64,000 nt of DNA from Thermococcus gammatolerans EJ3 (GCF_000022365.1 NC_012804.1:992001-1056000); one strand, 5' to 3'. Shown: positions 49,676 to 58,882, counted from the stretch's first letter. Program-made: numbers and translations. Notes: generated by a model from the letters alone, not told the origin.

Positions 49676-51441
49676 GAACTTTCATCTGTTACGTACTTCT
49701 TTGGAAGGCCACCGGGTCTTGACTTTCTCTCCCTCCTGCCCCTCGCGAGGGAAACCTTCTTTGGAAGCCCCCTATGCTCCACGTAAACGGTCGGTGGAAG
49801 GGGTATCGCCGGGATCAGTCCGGGCTCTTCAGCTCTCTCGGCCTCCTCCGATTTCTTTCTCTTCTCCTCCACGTATTCAACAAACCTCCTGATCCGGAGT
49901 CCCCTGCCAATCCAGTAGAGGTAGTCGAGCAGTGACTCCCTGAAGGCGTCCCAGTTGACTATCTCGTAGACGACCACGCCCATAGTAACCGCCGCTTCGG
50001 GAACGAGGGCCGTGGCGTAGAAGCTGAACTGGGTCTTTCCACCGAGGGCATACTGGAGGGCGAAAAAACCAACGGTGCTCCAGAATATGCCGAATGGAAC
50101 GAGGATAAGGTTTCTCCTCTTCCAGACGTAGGGGACCGCAAAGATGGCCACTACCATGAACAGCAGGAGCGTTGGGTTGGTGTCCGCAACTATGTCGGGG
50201 TTGAAGTGGAAGTGGAAGGAGTTGCCGTTGTAGAACCACTCCCAGAACGGTGCCGTCCACGGGTTGGGACCCTTGTAGCTGAGGTGCCACTTGAAGCTCC
50301 CAAGGAAGTTCCGTAGCCAGTCGTTAAAGCCCACCACCTTTATTGCCGGGATCTCCGGCAGGAGGAAGCCGAGTAGGGGAAGGGATAAGCCGGCCGTCAG
50401 GAAAGCCAAAAGGGGCTCAAGGGCCTCCCTGCTTGAGTAGGTGAACTCCGCAACCGCCAGAACCGTCAGAATTGCCAGTATCTGGAAGTACTTGGCGTCC
50501 CAGTAGTCGGCCAGGTACTCGGAGTAAGCAACTACGGTGAGGCCGAGTAGAATCAGTATAACTACCATCCGGATAGCTTTCCTCCATCCGGCTTTCTCCT
50601 TGGCATCGGCAAGTAGGCGGAGGAACAGGACGGGGTAGCCAAAGGCACCGCTCAGCTTCGTTGCACCCGCCAAACCAATCCCAAAACCTGACCAGTTCCT
50701 CCAGCCGTAGGTTAGGAGGAACGTGAAGAGAGCGACGAAGACGCCGACGTATATGTCCAGCATCGCGGTTACTGCGGTCGCCTGAAGGGTCGGGTCGACC
50801 GCGACGAAGAATAGGGCTATGAGGGAGGCGAGGTAGCTCTTTGTTATCCTGTAAGCTGTGAGGAGGACGAGGATCTGAAGGAAGCCGTAGAGGATCAGCC
50901 CCGGAACGCGCCAGTAGAAGGGTTTATCACCTAGGATGAGCATGGAGAGCATTATGAAGTCTTTGCCAAGGAGAGGATGCTCGAGGTTCAGGTAGTTCTG
51001 GATGTTGTCCTTATCGGGATACCTGAAGCCCGTTACGGTGTAGTAAGCGTTCTCCGGGATGTTGTTTTGGAGGTAGCCCATGAAGTCATCCAGCTTCTCC
51101 CTCGGGATCTCGACGTAGATCCCCGGGAACTTCTGGTAGTTTACGGTGGCGGACATGTTTCCCTCGTACATTATGATGGCTTCGTCCACAACGTGCTCGT
51201 ACTCCGCCTTTTCATCGTCGTTCGAGAAGATGACGTTCACGCCCTCGTACCCGTTGTGGACGTAGTGGGCCTCAAGCCCCAACCGGTGGAGCATGTTCCT
51301 CGATGCCGGGACGTACCAGACCTCGTCGCCCACGTAATCGTTGAGATCAGCCCGCGAGGCTGTGTCAAAAGCGTACCACAGCGAGGCCCCGATCATGCCG
51401 GCCGCGAAAAGAATGAACAGAACTAATTTTACCTGCCTCAT
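49645..51441 (-). CDS. GT39/PMT-type glycosyltransferase, membrane protein
   Basis: A 598-residue protein with about 10-12 membrane helices. The acidic pair in NDYVGDEVWYVPASRNML lies in the first extracellular loop, as in dolichyl-phosphate mannose-dependent protein mannosyltransferases. NHxL-type sequence is present as LNLEHPLLGKDFIML. It probably transfers a sugar from a lipid carrier to surface protein or lipid. A long charged C-terminal tail (from about 535) is cytoplasmic. ATG 51441 follows a GGATGG site. The HAD-GT2 fusion elsewhere could make its donor. Confidence 0.85.
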   Translation of the reverse strand: MRQVKLVLFILFAAGMIGASLWYAFDTASRADLNDYVGDEVWYVPASRNMLHRLGLEAHYVHNGYEGVNVIFSNDDEKAEYEHVVDEAIIMYEGNMSATVNYQKFPGIYVEIPREKLDDFMGYLQNNIPENAYYTVTGFRYPDKDNIQNYLNLEHPLLGKDFIMLSMLILGDKPFYWRVPGLILYGFLQILVLLTAYRITKSYLASLIALFFVAVDPTLQATAVTAMLDIYVGVFVALFTFLLTYGWRNWSGFGIGLAGATKLSGAFGYPVLFLRLLADAKEKAGWRKAIRMVVILILLGLTVVAYSEYLADYWDAKYFQILAILTVLAVAEFTYSSREALEPLLAFLTAGLSLPLLGFLLPEIPAIKVVGFNDWLRNFLGSFKWHLSYKGPNPWTAPFWEWFYNGNSFHFHFNPDIVADTNPTLLLFMVVAIFAVPYVWKRRNLILVPFGIFWSTVGFFALQYALGGKTQFSFYATALVPEAAVTMGVVVYEIVNWDAFRESLLDYLYWIGRGLRIRRFVEYVEEKRKKSEEAERAEEPGLIPAIPLPPTVYVEHRGLPKKVSLARGRRERKSRPGGLPKKYVTDESSQTTNESRVS

Positions 51442-51534
51442 CGTTACCATCCTACCACCCGCCGATATTGGGTTTATCCCCTTTTAAGCTTCTCCATGCC
51501 TCAACTTTTTAAACGCTCCCCCCAATTAGTGCCG

Positions 51535-52692
51535 ATGAGCTGGGTTAACGAAGTCACCGAGGATCAGGTTGAACTCGCGGTGGAGCTGGTGAAGAGAGGT
51601 CTGGACGAGAGAAAGCTCCGCTCAAAGCTTGGTCCTTACTGGAAAGAGCTGGTTGAGGTAGCCAAGGCCAGATTACGGGCAAAAGACAAGTTTTCCAGGC
51701 AGGATCTGTGGATGGATCTCGAGGGGCTTCGTTACGCAACCCACGAGATCGTTGCAAGGTACCGGGCGAAAAGGCTGGCGAACTTCGGGGTGAAGAGCAT
51801 AGCAGACGTCTCGTGCGGGATAGGGATACAGTTAATCTTCTACGCGATGAAGGTTGAGAGGGCCTACGGGATTGACATTGACCCTGTTAAGATAGAGTTC
51901 GCGCGGAGAAACGCCGAGAAATACAGAGTGAGCAACATCGAGTTCATAAACGGGGATTCGCTCTCAGAGGAGACAATCAGGAGAATAGACGCGGAGGTAG
52001 TCTTCTCAGATCCGGCAAGACCTCCGGAAGCCCCGGAGAGAACGCTTGAGGGGCTCCTGCCCAGTCCACTCAGGGTTTACGAGGCCTATCGGTCAAAGGT
52101 AAACGCCTTCATCTTTGACCTTCCTCCCCAGATGAGGCGTGAAAAGGTTCCTTGGAGTGGAGAATTCGAGTACATCGATCTCTTCGGGGCGATAAACCGG
52201 CTGACCTTCTACTTTGAGCCCCTTGCGAGGGCCGAGAGGAGTGCCGTGACGCTTCCAAAGGGTGCGCGGCTTGAGAGCAATCCGGATCTCGAGAACATAG
52301 TTGAGTGGACGGAAAAGCCGGGCCAGTACCTCTACGAGATCCCGCAGAGCATAGACTACGCCGACTTGATAAACGAGCTATTCCACGCGGTAGAGGGCGA
52401 GATGAAAATGCTTCTCCGGGAAAAGAGGCGCGTTTTAGCAACCGGAGACGACGAGATCAGAAGCGACTACTTCAAGAGGGTTTACTCCGTCGTGGCCGTT
52501 CTGCCCTTCCATCCGGTCCGGATCAACGACTTCCTGAGGAGAGAGGGCTTTGGCAGGGCAACCCTCAGGATAAGCCTGCCCGACCGGGAGTACTGGCGCT
52601 TCCGCAGAAAGGTAGAGGCAGGGCTGAATGGGGAGAGAAGGGCCTTCGTCTTCCAGCTGGGGAGAAAGGCGATCATCGCGGAAGAGCTATAA
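51535..52692 (+). CDS. SAM-dependent class I methyltransferase, THUMP-like family
   Basis: A 385-residue protein with a Rossmann SAM fold: [58 protein letters not shown] (about 86-143) and [16 protein letters not shown]. An N-terminal helical domain (1-80) and a C-terminal region from about 300 ([12 protein letters not shown]...[12 protein letters not shown]) may contact RNA. Its target is probably an RNA. A TATA-like ctttttaaacgc at 51505-51516 puts the transcription start at about the ATG (51535), so the transcript is probably leaderless. Confidence 0.82.
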   Translation: MSWVNEVTEDQVELAVELVKRGLDERKLRSKLGPYWKELVEVAKARLRAKDKFSRQDLWMDLEGLRYATHEIVARYRAKRLANFGVKSIADVSCGIGIQLIFYAMKVERAYGIDIDPVKIEFARRNAEKYRVSNIEFINGDSLSEETIRRIDAEVVFSDPARPPEAPERTLEGLLPSPLRVYEAYRSKVNAFIFDLPPQMRREKVPWSGEFEYIDLFGAINRLTFYFEPLARAERSAVTLPKGARLESNPDLENIVEWTEKPGQYLYEIPQSIDYADLINELFHAVEGEMKMLLREKRRVLATGDDEIRSDYFKRVYSVVAVLPFHPVRINDFLRREGFGRATLRISLPDREYWRFRRKVEAGLNGERRAFVFQLGRKAIIAEEL

Positions 52693-52878
52693 CTCCTCTA
52701 TCCTTGCGTTTCTTATCTTCTTGGAGCCTATTCTAAGGCTCTTGAAGTAATCCACGTGCTCTTCAGGTAGAAACAAGTCCAGTCTCGTCTCCCTTAGGCG
52801 TTTCTTTTTCTTCCTTGTTTCCTGTTCCTTCTTTGTGATAGTTCCCTGTCCAATGAACTCGTCGATTTTGCGGTACAT
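52687..52878 (-). CDS. Small basic hypothetical protein
   Basis: A 63-residue, very basic, helical protein ([45 protein letters not shown]). It has a TATA-like gttttatacc about 35 nt upstream of ATG 52878. It overlaps the methyltransferase 3' end by 6 nt. The charge suggests nucleic-acid binding, but I recognise no family. Confidence 0.6.
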   Translation of the reverse strand: MYRKIDEFIGQGTITKKEQETRKKKKRLRETRLDLFLPEEHVDYFKSLRIGSKKIRNARIEEL

Positions 52879-52971
52879 GGTTTCAGCCGGTGAGAATATG
52901 CAGAACGGTATAAAACTTTTGCCGACGAAAGGATTTTATTGACACTCTCTGATACACGTCTGGTGATTCAG

Positions 52972-54018
52972 ATGAGAATCGAAAGGCTTCGCGAATTTAT
53001 CGCAGAAAAGGAACTGGACGGCGTGATAATAACCCACAGGCCAAACATCTACTACTTCACGGGTTCCGCTCCCGTTCTCGGCGGCTACCTGATCATAACT
53101 GCCGACGATGCTTTGTTCCTCGTTCCCCAGCTGGAGTATGAAGAAGCCAGAGAAACCTCACGCGTTCCGGTTGAGGCCTTCAAGCGCGGCCCGGAGCTCT
53201 TCGAGAGGCTCAAGTCCTTCAGGCTAAAGAAGCTCGGAATCGAGGGGAGAACCGCCTACTCAACTGTCCAGAGCTACCGCGAGAAGCTCGGCGTTGAGGA
53301 ATTCGTTACTGTTGATGACGTCATCAAAGAGCTGAGAATGATTAAGACGAAGGAAGAACTCGAGGTCATCCAGGCCGCGTGCGAGATAGCTGACCAGGCG
53401 ATGCTTACCGCGATAGAGGAAATCAGCGAGGGCAAGCGCGAGAGGGAAATAGCTGCCAAGATGGAGTACGTCATGAAGATGAAGGGGGCCGAGAAGCCGG
53501 CCTTCGACACGATAATAGCCAGCGGATGGCGCTCCGCTTTACCTCATGGCGTTGCAAGCGACAAGAGGATAGAGAGGGGAGAGCTCGTCGTCATCGACGA
53601 AGGCGCGCTCTACAACCACTACAACTCCGACACGACGAGGACGATAGTCGTTGGCAGTCCCAACGAAAAGCAGAAGGACATCTATCAGGCGGTTCTTGAA
53701 GCCCAGAAGAAAGGCGTTGAGATGGCGAGGCCTGGAATAACGGCGAAGGAGCTCGACACAATCGTTAGGGACGTAATCAAGGAGTACGGCTACGGCGACT
53801 ACTTCATCCACTCGACGGGACACGGTGTCGGTTTAGAGATACACGAGTGGCCGGGCGTTAACCAGAGCGACGAGACGGTTCTAAAGCCGGGCATGGTAAT
53901 AACGGTAGAGCCCGGAATCTACATCCCCAAGTTCGGCGGGGTCAGGATAGAGGACACGATAGTCATCACCGAGAACGGTGCCAGGAGGCTTACCAAGACG
54001 GAGAGGGAGCTAATCTAA
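52972..54018 (+). CDS. pepQ: Xaa-Pro dipeptidase (prolidase)
   Basis: A 348-residue M24 metallopeptidase, the same length as P. furiosus prolidase. The five metal ligands are present at the characterised positions: D209, D220, H284, E313, E327 (VVIDEGALYNHYNSDTTRT, HSTGHGVGLEIHEWPG, VEPGIYIP, RIEDT). It hydrolyses dipeptides with C-terminal proline and, with the prolyl oligopeptidase and extracellular protease, supports peptide catabolism. ATG 52972 follows GGTGATTCAG. Confidence 0.97.
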   Translation: MRIERLREFIAEKELDGVIITHRPNIYYFTGSAPVLGGYLIITADDALFLVPQLEYEEARETSRVPVEAFKRGPELFERLKSFRLKKLGIEGRTAYSTVQSYREKLGVEEFVTVDDVIKELRMIKTKEELEVIQAACEIADQAMLTAIEEISEGKREREIAAKMEYVMKMKGAEKPAFDTIIASGWRSALPHGVASDKRIERGELVVIDEGALYNHYNSDTTRTIVVGSPNEKQKDIYQAVLEAQKKGVEMARPGITAKELDTIVRDVIKEYGYGDYFIHSTGHGVGLEIHEWPGVNQSDETVLKPGMVITVEPGIYIPKFGGVRIEDTIVITENGARRLTKTERELI

Positions 54019-54037
54019 TCCCCAAACTTTTTTATTC
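54019..54037 (+). terminator. T-run terminator after pepQ
   Basis: The sequence AACTTTTTTATT follows the pepQ stop by about 5 nt, a clear run of six Ts on the + strand in a 52-nt gap before relB. Confidence 0.55.
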
Positions 54038-54070
54038 ACATCTACACACTACCATTGAGCGGTGATGACG

Positions 54071-54265
54071 ATGGAAAGCGTTGAAAAGCTCATCCTCCAA
54101 GAACTTCGCGAGATCAAGGAGGAGCTTAAGGCACTCAACTCGAAGATTGACAACTTTGCGGGCTATTTCGAAGCCGATGAAGGCGAGCTTCGGGAGCTGA
54201 TGAGAGAACTGGAGGATGCCAAGAAAAACGGCGTGAAGTTAGAGGAGGTTCTCCATGAGCTATGA
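54071..54265 (+). CDS. RelB-like antitoxin
   Basis: A 64-residue, highly charged helical protein (MESVEKLILQELREIKEELKALNSKID...DEGELRELMRELEDAKKNGVKLEEVLHEL). Its C-terminus is the kind of segment that wraps RelE-type toxins. ATG 54071 follows GGTGATGAC. It overlaps the toxin gene by 11 nt. Its DNA-binding part is not obvious, so autoregulation is uncertain. Position and overlap identify it as the antitoxin. Confidence 0.75.
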   Translation: MESVEKLILQELREIKEELKALNSKIDNFAGYFEADEGELRELMRELEDAKKNGVKLEEVLHEL

Positions 54266-54518
54266 GGTCATTCTTTCGCGAAACGCTTTGAAATTTCTCA
54301 AGAAACTGCCTCCGGCTGACAGGAGTCGGATAAAGGATGCCCTTCTTAAACTCGGTCAGAACCCATGGTTCACTCAGTATAAAAAGCTCAGGGGCTATCC
54401 TTTCTACCGCATAAGGGTCGGGGATTATCGTGTAATCTACAGCGTTGATGAGAACTCGAAGACCGTGTACGTTGTAAGAATCGGGAAGAGGGATGAGGTT
54501 TACAGGAACATCGGGTGA
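54255..54518 (+). CDS. relE: RelE/ParE-superfamily toxin
   Basis: An 87-residue protein with the RelE fold: MSYEVILSRNALKFLKKLPPADRSRIKDALLKL, LRGYPFYRIRVGDYRVIYSVD, and VYVVRIGKRDEVYRNIG. RelE toxins cleave mRNA in the ribosomal A site. Conserved basic residues (KLRG, RIRVGDYRVIY) are kept, so it is probably active. Its stop is 5 nt before the pelota ATG, suggesting one transcript. Confidence 0.9.
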   Translation: MSYEVILSRNALKFLKKLPPADRSRIKDALLKLGQNPWFTQYKKLRGYPFYRIRVGDYRVIYSVDENSKTVYVVRIGKRDEVYRNIG

Positions 54519-54523
54519 TGCTC

Positions 54524-55597
54524 ATGCAGATACTCGAAGAGAAGCCCAAGGAGGGTATAGTGAAGGTAAAGGCCGAAACGCTGGACGATCTCTGGCACCT
54601 CTACCACGTCATAGATCCCGGTGATGTAGTTTATGCTAAAACACTGAGGAAGCAGGCCCAACGCTCTGACTCGCTTAGGGCCGAGAAGGTCGAGGTCATT
54701 CCGGTTTACCTTGGTGTTAAGGCGGAAAAGATAAACTTTCACAAGTTTGCAAATCAGGTTCGCGTTACCGGGCCGATAGTCTACGCAAGCAGGGACGATG
54801 TTCCCCTCGGCAAGTACCACACGATAACGATTGAGGAAGGAACCGTCGTAACAATCCAGAAGCCCCGCTGGAAGGAGCACCACATCGAGCGCCTTAAAGA
54901 GGCGATAGAGGCCTCGAAGAGGGCCAAGGTAATGATTGTCGTCATCGACGAGGGGGAAGCTGACATAGCACTCGTCCGCGAGTACGGCGTCGAGATGGTG
55001 GCGAGCATAAGGCGGAACCTCGGCGGGAAGCGCTACAACACGGATAGAGAAAGCGAGGAGAAGCGCTTTTTCCACGACCTGGCCAAGACGATGGCCGAGC
55101 TGATGGAGAGGGAGAAAATAGAGAAGGCTATCGTCGCGGGCCCCGGCTTTGTCAAGGAGGACTTCCACAAGTTCCTGCGCGAGAACTATCCTGAGCTGGC
55201 GAAGAAGGTAGTCATCGAAGATACGAGCGTAACCGGAAGGACGGGCATCTACGAGGTCATCAAGCGCGGAACCGTTGACAGGGTTTACCACGAGAACAGG
55301 GTTGCCAAGGAGGTTCAGCTAGTTGAGAAAGTCCTCGAACATGTCGCAAGGAACACGGGGTTGGCCACCTACGGCCTCAGGGAGGTCGAGGAAGCTGTAA
55401 ACTACGGCGCGGTTGAGACGCTCCTCGTTCTCGACGAGCTGTTGAAGGGCGAACACAGGGAGAGGATAGAGGAGCTCATGGACGCCGTGAGGTACGCGAG
55501 GGGCGAAGTGGTCATCGTCAGCTCGGAGCACGAGGGCGGTGAGAAGTTGAAGGCTCTGGGCGGTCTAGCGGCTCTGCTGAGGTTCAGGGTGAAGTGA
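54524..55597 (+). CDS. pelA: Pelota homolog, ribosome rescue factor
   Basis: A 357-residue protein homologous to eukaryotic Pelota/Dom34 (eRF1-like without the GGQ motif): an N-terminal Sm-like domain (MQILEEKPKEGIVKVKAETLDDLWHLYHVI), a middle domain starting near 130 and a C-terminal domain (VAKEVQLVEKVLEHVARNTGLATYGLREVEEAVNYGAVETLLVLDELLK). With aEF1alpha (tuf here) it dissociates stalled ribosomes. ATG 54524 follows GGGTGAT within the relE stop region. The 3' end overlaps the convergent HEPN gene by 14 nt. Confidence 0.96.
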   Translation: MQILEEKPKEGIVKVKAETLDDLWHLYHVIDPGDVVYAKTLRKQAQRSDSLRAEKVEVIPVYLGVKAEKINFHKFANQVRVTGPIVYASRDDVPLGKYHTITIEEGTVVTIQKPRWKEHHIERLKEAIEASKRAKVMIVVIDEGEADIALVREYGVEMVASIRRNLGGKRYNTDRESEEKRFFHDLAKTMAELMEREKIEKAIVAGPGFVKEDFHKFLRENYPELAKKVVIEDTSVTGRTGIYEVIKRGTVDRVYHENRVAKEVQLVEKVLEHVARNTGLATYGLREVEEAVNYGAVETLLVLDELLKGEHRERIEELMDAVRYARGEVVIVSSEHEGGEKLKALGGLAALLRFRVK

Positions 55598-55958
55598 GCC
55601 TGGAGCGCACAAATGAGAGGGCGAGTTCGGCGAGCCTTATTGCGTTCTCTGCCTCCTCTTTATCTGGCTCGTGGAGGGTTGGATACCTCGCCTCAACGGC
55701 GTAGGCGGTTAGAACGTCAACATCATCATCGAAGAGCTTTAGGAATTCTGAATCCACTTCAGCACATAGGAGTATGAGCTCTCCAATGTCGTGGGTTCTC
55801 TTGATGGGCATTCCCCTCGATACTAAAAACGCTTTTAGAGCCTTTTCTGCGCACTGCTGGGCGTGAAAAGTTGCGTAATCGTAGAATTCGAGGGAAAGGC
55901 TGTTTTTAGCCAGTATTAGGTCTTTCTCAGCCTTCTGGAGCCACTCCCTGAAGCTCAA
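55584..55958 (-). CDS. HEPN-domain toxin (MNT/HEPN pair)
   Basis: A 124-residue all-helical HEPN protein (SFREWLQKAEKDLILAKNSLSLEFYDYATFHAQQCAEKALKAFLVSRG). A possible R-x4-H ribonuclease motif is seen as RYPTLH near residue 91. MNT/HEPN are widespread toxin-antitoxin or stress modules in thermophiles, with HEPN acting as RNase and MNT adenylylating it. It overlaps the MNT gene by 4 nt (55955-55958) and pelA by 14 nt at the other end. Confidence 0.87.
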   Translation of the reverse strand: MSFREWLQKAEKDLILAKNSLSLEFYDYATFHAQQCAEKALKAFLVSRGMPIKRTHDIGELILLCAEVDSEFLKLFDDDVDVLTAYAVEARYPTLHEPDKEEAENAIRLAELALSFVRSRLTSP

Positions 55959-56272
55959 ATTTTCACACCCTCCCTCAGGGCGTAGTAGTAAACAAAGCTC
56001 GTGTCATCTTTGACTTTCTCCAGCTCGTCCCTTGAGATGAAGATGATATCCGCCTTAATTCCCTTCAACAGAAGCTCCCGGTGCATTCGTTTGTAGGCTT
56101 CGAGTTCCCTTTTCCTTTCTACCGGCTCCGACAGAACGACCAAAACGTCCCAGTCACTGTTGGCTCTAAAATCTCCCCTGGCACGGGAGCCGAAGAGGAT
56201 TACCTCATCGACTTCAAGACCCAGTTCGCGGGACACTCTCAAAATTACATCGCGGATAAGCTCCGAGCTCAT
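55955..56272 (-). CDS. MNT-type nucleotidyltransferase antitoxin
   Basis: A 105-residue minimal nucleotidyltransferase, with the catalytic motif GSRARGDFRANSDWDVLVV (G-S-x10-D-x-D), followed by a third acidic residue in ADIIFIS. The ATG at 56272 starts MSSELIRDVILRV. Its stop overlaps the HEPN start. It would adenylylate Tyr or other residues of the HEPN toxin to neutralise it. Confidence 0.87.
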   Translation of the reverse strand: MSSELIRDVILRVSRELGLEVDEVILFGSRARGDFRANSDWDVLVVLSEPVERKRELEAYKRMHRELLLKGIKADIIFISRDELEKVKDDTSFVYYYALREGVKI

Positions 56273-56297
56273 GGGTGATACTACACCCTCCTCCTAT

Positions 56298-57296
56298 TTA
56301 TCGTTTGTCATATAGCTCCACGTAGGGGTCGCCCTTGAACTCGGGGAAGGGTTTTTCATCGCCGCCCTCGACGAGAACCCTCTCCTTCTCCTCCGTGAAC
56401 TCGCCGAGCTCAAATGCCAGAATTCCATTTTTAAGTAATTCAACAATTAAAGCCTCACTTTTCTCGGGCGGTGTAATGGCTATCAGGGTGCCCGTTGAGG
56501 ACACACTCCAGGGTTCAAGCCCGTAGAAATCGAGAACCTTCCTGACGAGGGGATCGAGGTGGAGCTTATCCGCGTAGACCCTGAAGCCGACTCCTGAGTT
56601 GTCGGCTATCTCATGGAGAGCAGTCAGGCCTCCTTCAGTGGCGTCGTGCATTCCCCTGACGAAGGGCCTCGCTATCAGGGCATCCGGAACGACAGTTTCG
56701 AAGTAAAAGGAGCGCTTTAGTCTCATCAATTCCTTTTTGGTCAGCACGCCGAGGAGTTCCCTCCCCCTGAAGTATGCGGCAGAGACCGCGAACTCAAGGC
56801 CTACCTTGGCCGTCACGACTATTCTATCGCCCGGTCTCGCTATCGGCAACCTGAGCTTGTCCTTCCGCACTATTCCTGCAACCGCTGAGGTGCCCGTTGG
56901 TTCGAGGACGGAAGGGTAAACCCCAGTGTGTCCCCCTATAACAGACCCCCCGTACTTGAGACACTCCTCGTTTACGTCGGCCATTACCTCCCTGACGTAT
57001 TCCTCTGATGTGCCCTCCGGAAATAGAAGGTTCAGCACGAGCCATCTTGGTTCGGCACCGAAAACCGCAACGTCGCTGGCCGCAAAGTGGTATGCGAAGA
57101 ACCCGAAGGCTTCTTTGGGAACGCCAATCACGGGATCCGTTGCAACGACGAGGTAGTTCTCCCCGTCGTACTCGAGAACCGCCGAATCAAAGCCTTCTTT
57201 TGGCCCGTAAACGACCTTCTCGTCCTTAACACCCAGGTAGGGGAGGACGGTTTTCCTGAGGACATCGTTCCTGAGCTTTCCGGGTGGAAGCTTCAT
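56298..57296 (-). CDS. AIR synthase-related protein (HypE/SelD/PurM superfamily), unknown substrate
   Basis: A 332-residue protein with the ATP-grasp-unrelated PurM fold: GPKEGFDSAVLEYD and VATDPVIGVP near the N-terminus, FAASDVAVFGAEPRWLVLNLLFP, and the second half with MHDATEGGLTALHEIADNSGVG. HypE ends in PRIC with the thiocarbamoylated Cys; this one ends YDKR, so it is not HypE. SelD's Cys/Sec loop is absent too. The enzyme probably phosphorylates an amide or similar group. Its ATG overlaps the upstream PP-loop stop by 4 nt, so the two act together. Confidence 0.85.
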   Translation of the reverse strand: MKLPPGKLRNDVLRKTVLPYLGVKDEKVVYGPKEGFDSAVLEYDGENYLVVATDPVIGVPKEAFGFFAYHFAASDVAVFGAEPRWLVLNLLFPEGTSEEYVREVMADVNEECLKYGGSVIGGHTGVYPSVLEPTGTSAVAGIVRKDKLRLPIARPGDRIVVTAKVGLEFAVSAAYFRGRELLGVLTKKELMRLKRSFYFETVVPDALIARPFVRGMHDATEGGLTALHEIADNSGVGFRVYADKLHLDPLVRKVLDFYGLEPWSVSSTGTLIAITPPEKSEALIVELLKNGILAFELGEFTEEKERVLVEGGDEKPFPEFKGDPYVELYDKR

Positions 57297-58081
57297 CTTC
57301 CACGCACCTCCTCCAGCAGTGACTTGATTTCCCGGAGGGTTTCCTCATCGCAGTCCCAGCACATGATCTCAAAACTGGGAACGCGAACGCTCACCCTTAC
57401 CCTTCTCCTCCTCGCGATTTTGCTCACCTCGTAGTTTACCCGATAAGCCATGTCCATTAGTTCCGGTTTTATCGTTTCTTCCTTATCTATGTATTGGAGC
57501 GGGCAGCCCTCGCGCCACTGCCTCCTTCTCGAGTGTTCGTACATGCGGTAGGGCCTTACGTCGGCTTCTTCTGCAAGCCTCTCAACTTCCTCGGCCGTGT
57601 ACTTTATCAAGGGGCGGAGGATAGGAAGTCCAATCCTCGGTATCCTGCAGAGCCTTATATCGCCCTTACACTGGTCGAGCAGCGCCCCAATTATCTTGTC
57701 GTTGGCGTTGTCACCCTTGGCCAGGATCTCAAAGCCATTGTTAAGGGCGAACCATTTGGCGTTCCATAACATAACCCTCTTGCAGTGAATGCAAACGGGC
57801 CCCTTCCTGCCAACGGCTTCCCGGAGCAGTCCATCGGTAATGTCGACGAGGTAGTGTTCGACACCCAGTTTTCGGGTAAATTTCATCGCCCACCTCAGTG
57901 TCTCGTGCCAGCTCCAGCGGTGGAAGAAGGTCAGGGCTGAAACGTCGAGACCAGCCTCTTTGAGAAGGTAAAGGGTTAGAGAACTGTCCTTTCCGCCTGA
58001 AAAGAGGACGAGAATTCTCTTGTCTGTGAGACTTGTTTCCCTGACAAAGCTTCTGATTTCTGATATCGTCTCCTCAAGCAT
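57293..58081 (-). CDS. PP-loop ATP pyrophosphatase family protein
   Basis: A 262-residue protein with the PP-loop SGGKDSSLTLYLLKEAG near residue 29, and the family GDNANDKIIGALLDQ near 123. It has cysteine pairs CIHC (about 97-100), CxxxDIRLC and a C-terminal CWDC, possibly a zinc or Fe-S site. PP-loop enzymes adenylate an oxygen to replace it with S or N, for example in tRNA thiolation (TtuA/TtcA) or in amidation. The adjacent AIR synthase-like gene suggests a two-step modification. ATG 58081 begins the frame. Confidence 0.85.
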   Translation of the reverse strand: MLEETISEIRSFVRETSLTDKRILVLFSGGKDSSLTLYLLKEAGLDVSALTFFHRWSWHETLRWAMKFTRKLGVEHYLVDITDGLLREAVGRKGPVCIHCKRVMLWNAKWFALNNGFEILAKGDNANDKIIGALLDQCKGDIRLCRIPRIGLPILRPLIKYTAEEVERLAEEADVRPYRMYEHSRRRQWREGCPLQYIDKEETIKPELMDMAYRVNYEVSKIARRRRVRVSVRVPSFEIMCWDCDEETLREIKSLLEEVRGR

Positions 58082-58102
58082 GTAAAAAAATAGGTAAGGG
58101 GG

Positions 58103-58774
58103 TTAAAAAGCCTCTGCAGAGGTTTCCCCGGATTCACTCTCCGTGAGATGGCGGTAGGCGATTGTTATTGAAATCGCCGCGTATGGGGTAAGGACTATTG
58201 TTGCGAGGGCCGAACCTATGTAGGGAATGAAGCTGAGAATAACCCACACAAGCCCGACGATTATTACCAGCACGATAAGGTAAACGAGAACTTCCCCGAA
58301 TCTGCCGGTTGTCAGGTTTATGCTCTCTTTTATTGCATCTATCGCACCGAGGTTCTCAATCATTATTAACGGAATTACGAAGGCCGTGAGCATCAGCCAG
58401 AGAAGTCCAGGAATTACCAGCAGGAACAGGCCAATGAAAAATCCTATCCCTATTATGAGGGATGCTATGGTCAGGTCAATGATTTTTCCGAAGGCCGCAT
58501 TAAGCCCTTCCATGTAACTCGCAGGGTGGCCTTTAAGCTCTTCATCTGCCATATGGACGAGGGCACCGCTCGCTATAATCGAGAGGATGAACGAAATAAG
58601 GGACAGCAGGGCAGCCGTTGTGGAAATACCAAATCCCACTTCTGGCTTTCCAGCGGTCAGGCTCGAAACGAGGTCCACAGCCGCAGGAATTGCTGGCGGA
58701 ATGAAAAAGCCGTAGTTGTCAGTCATAATCTCAAGAGGCCTCCGAAGGGCTTCGCCAACATCGATTGTTCCCAT
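58103..58774 (-). CDS. Integral membrane protein, DUF-type, about 5 helices
   Basis: A 223-residue protein starting MGTIDVGEALRRPLEIMTDNYGFFIPPAIPAAVDLV. It has about five to six hydrophobic helices (for example AALLSLISFILSIIASGALVHMA, IASLIIGIGFFIGLFLLVIPGLLWLMLTAFVIPLIMI and VLVYLIVLVIIVGLVWVILSFI). The repeated pattern resembles glycerophosphodiesterase-associated membrane domains. Function is unknown. ATG 58774 follows GGTGTCTT. It is 21 nt upstream of the PP-loop gene and may be in the same operon. Confidence 0.78.
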   Translation of the reverse strand: MGTIDVGEALRRPLEIMTDNYGFFIPPAIPAAVDLVSSLTAGKPEVGFGISTTAALLSLISFILSIIASGALVHMADEELKGHPASYMEGLNAAFGKIIDLTIASLIIGIGFFIGLFLLVIPGLLWLMLTAFVIPLIMIENLGAIDAIKESINLTTGRFGEVLVYLIVLVIIVGLVWVILSFIPYIGSALATIVLTPYAAISITIAYRHLTESESGETSAEAF

Positions 58775-58882
58775 AAGACACCACACTCCAACGTTTTGGG
58801 GTGAATAAGGCGTTCACCTTTATATACCCTCTCCTCTCGAAGTTTGAACCTTAAAGAGCCCAATTCGAACCTCTGAGTTTTG

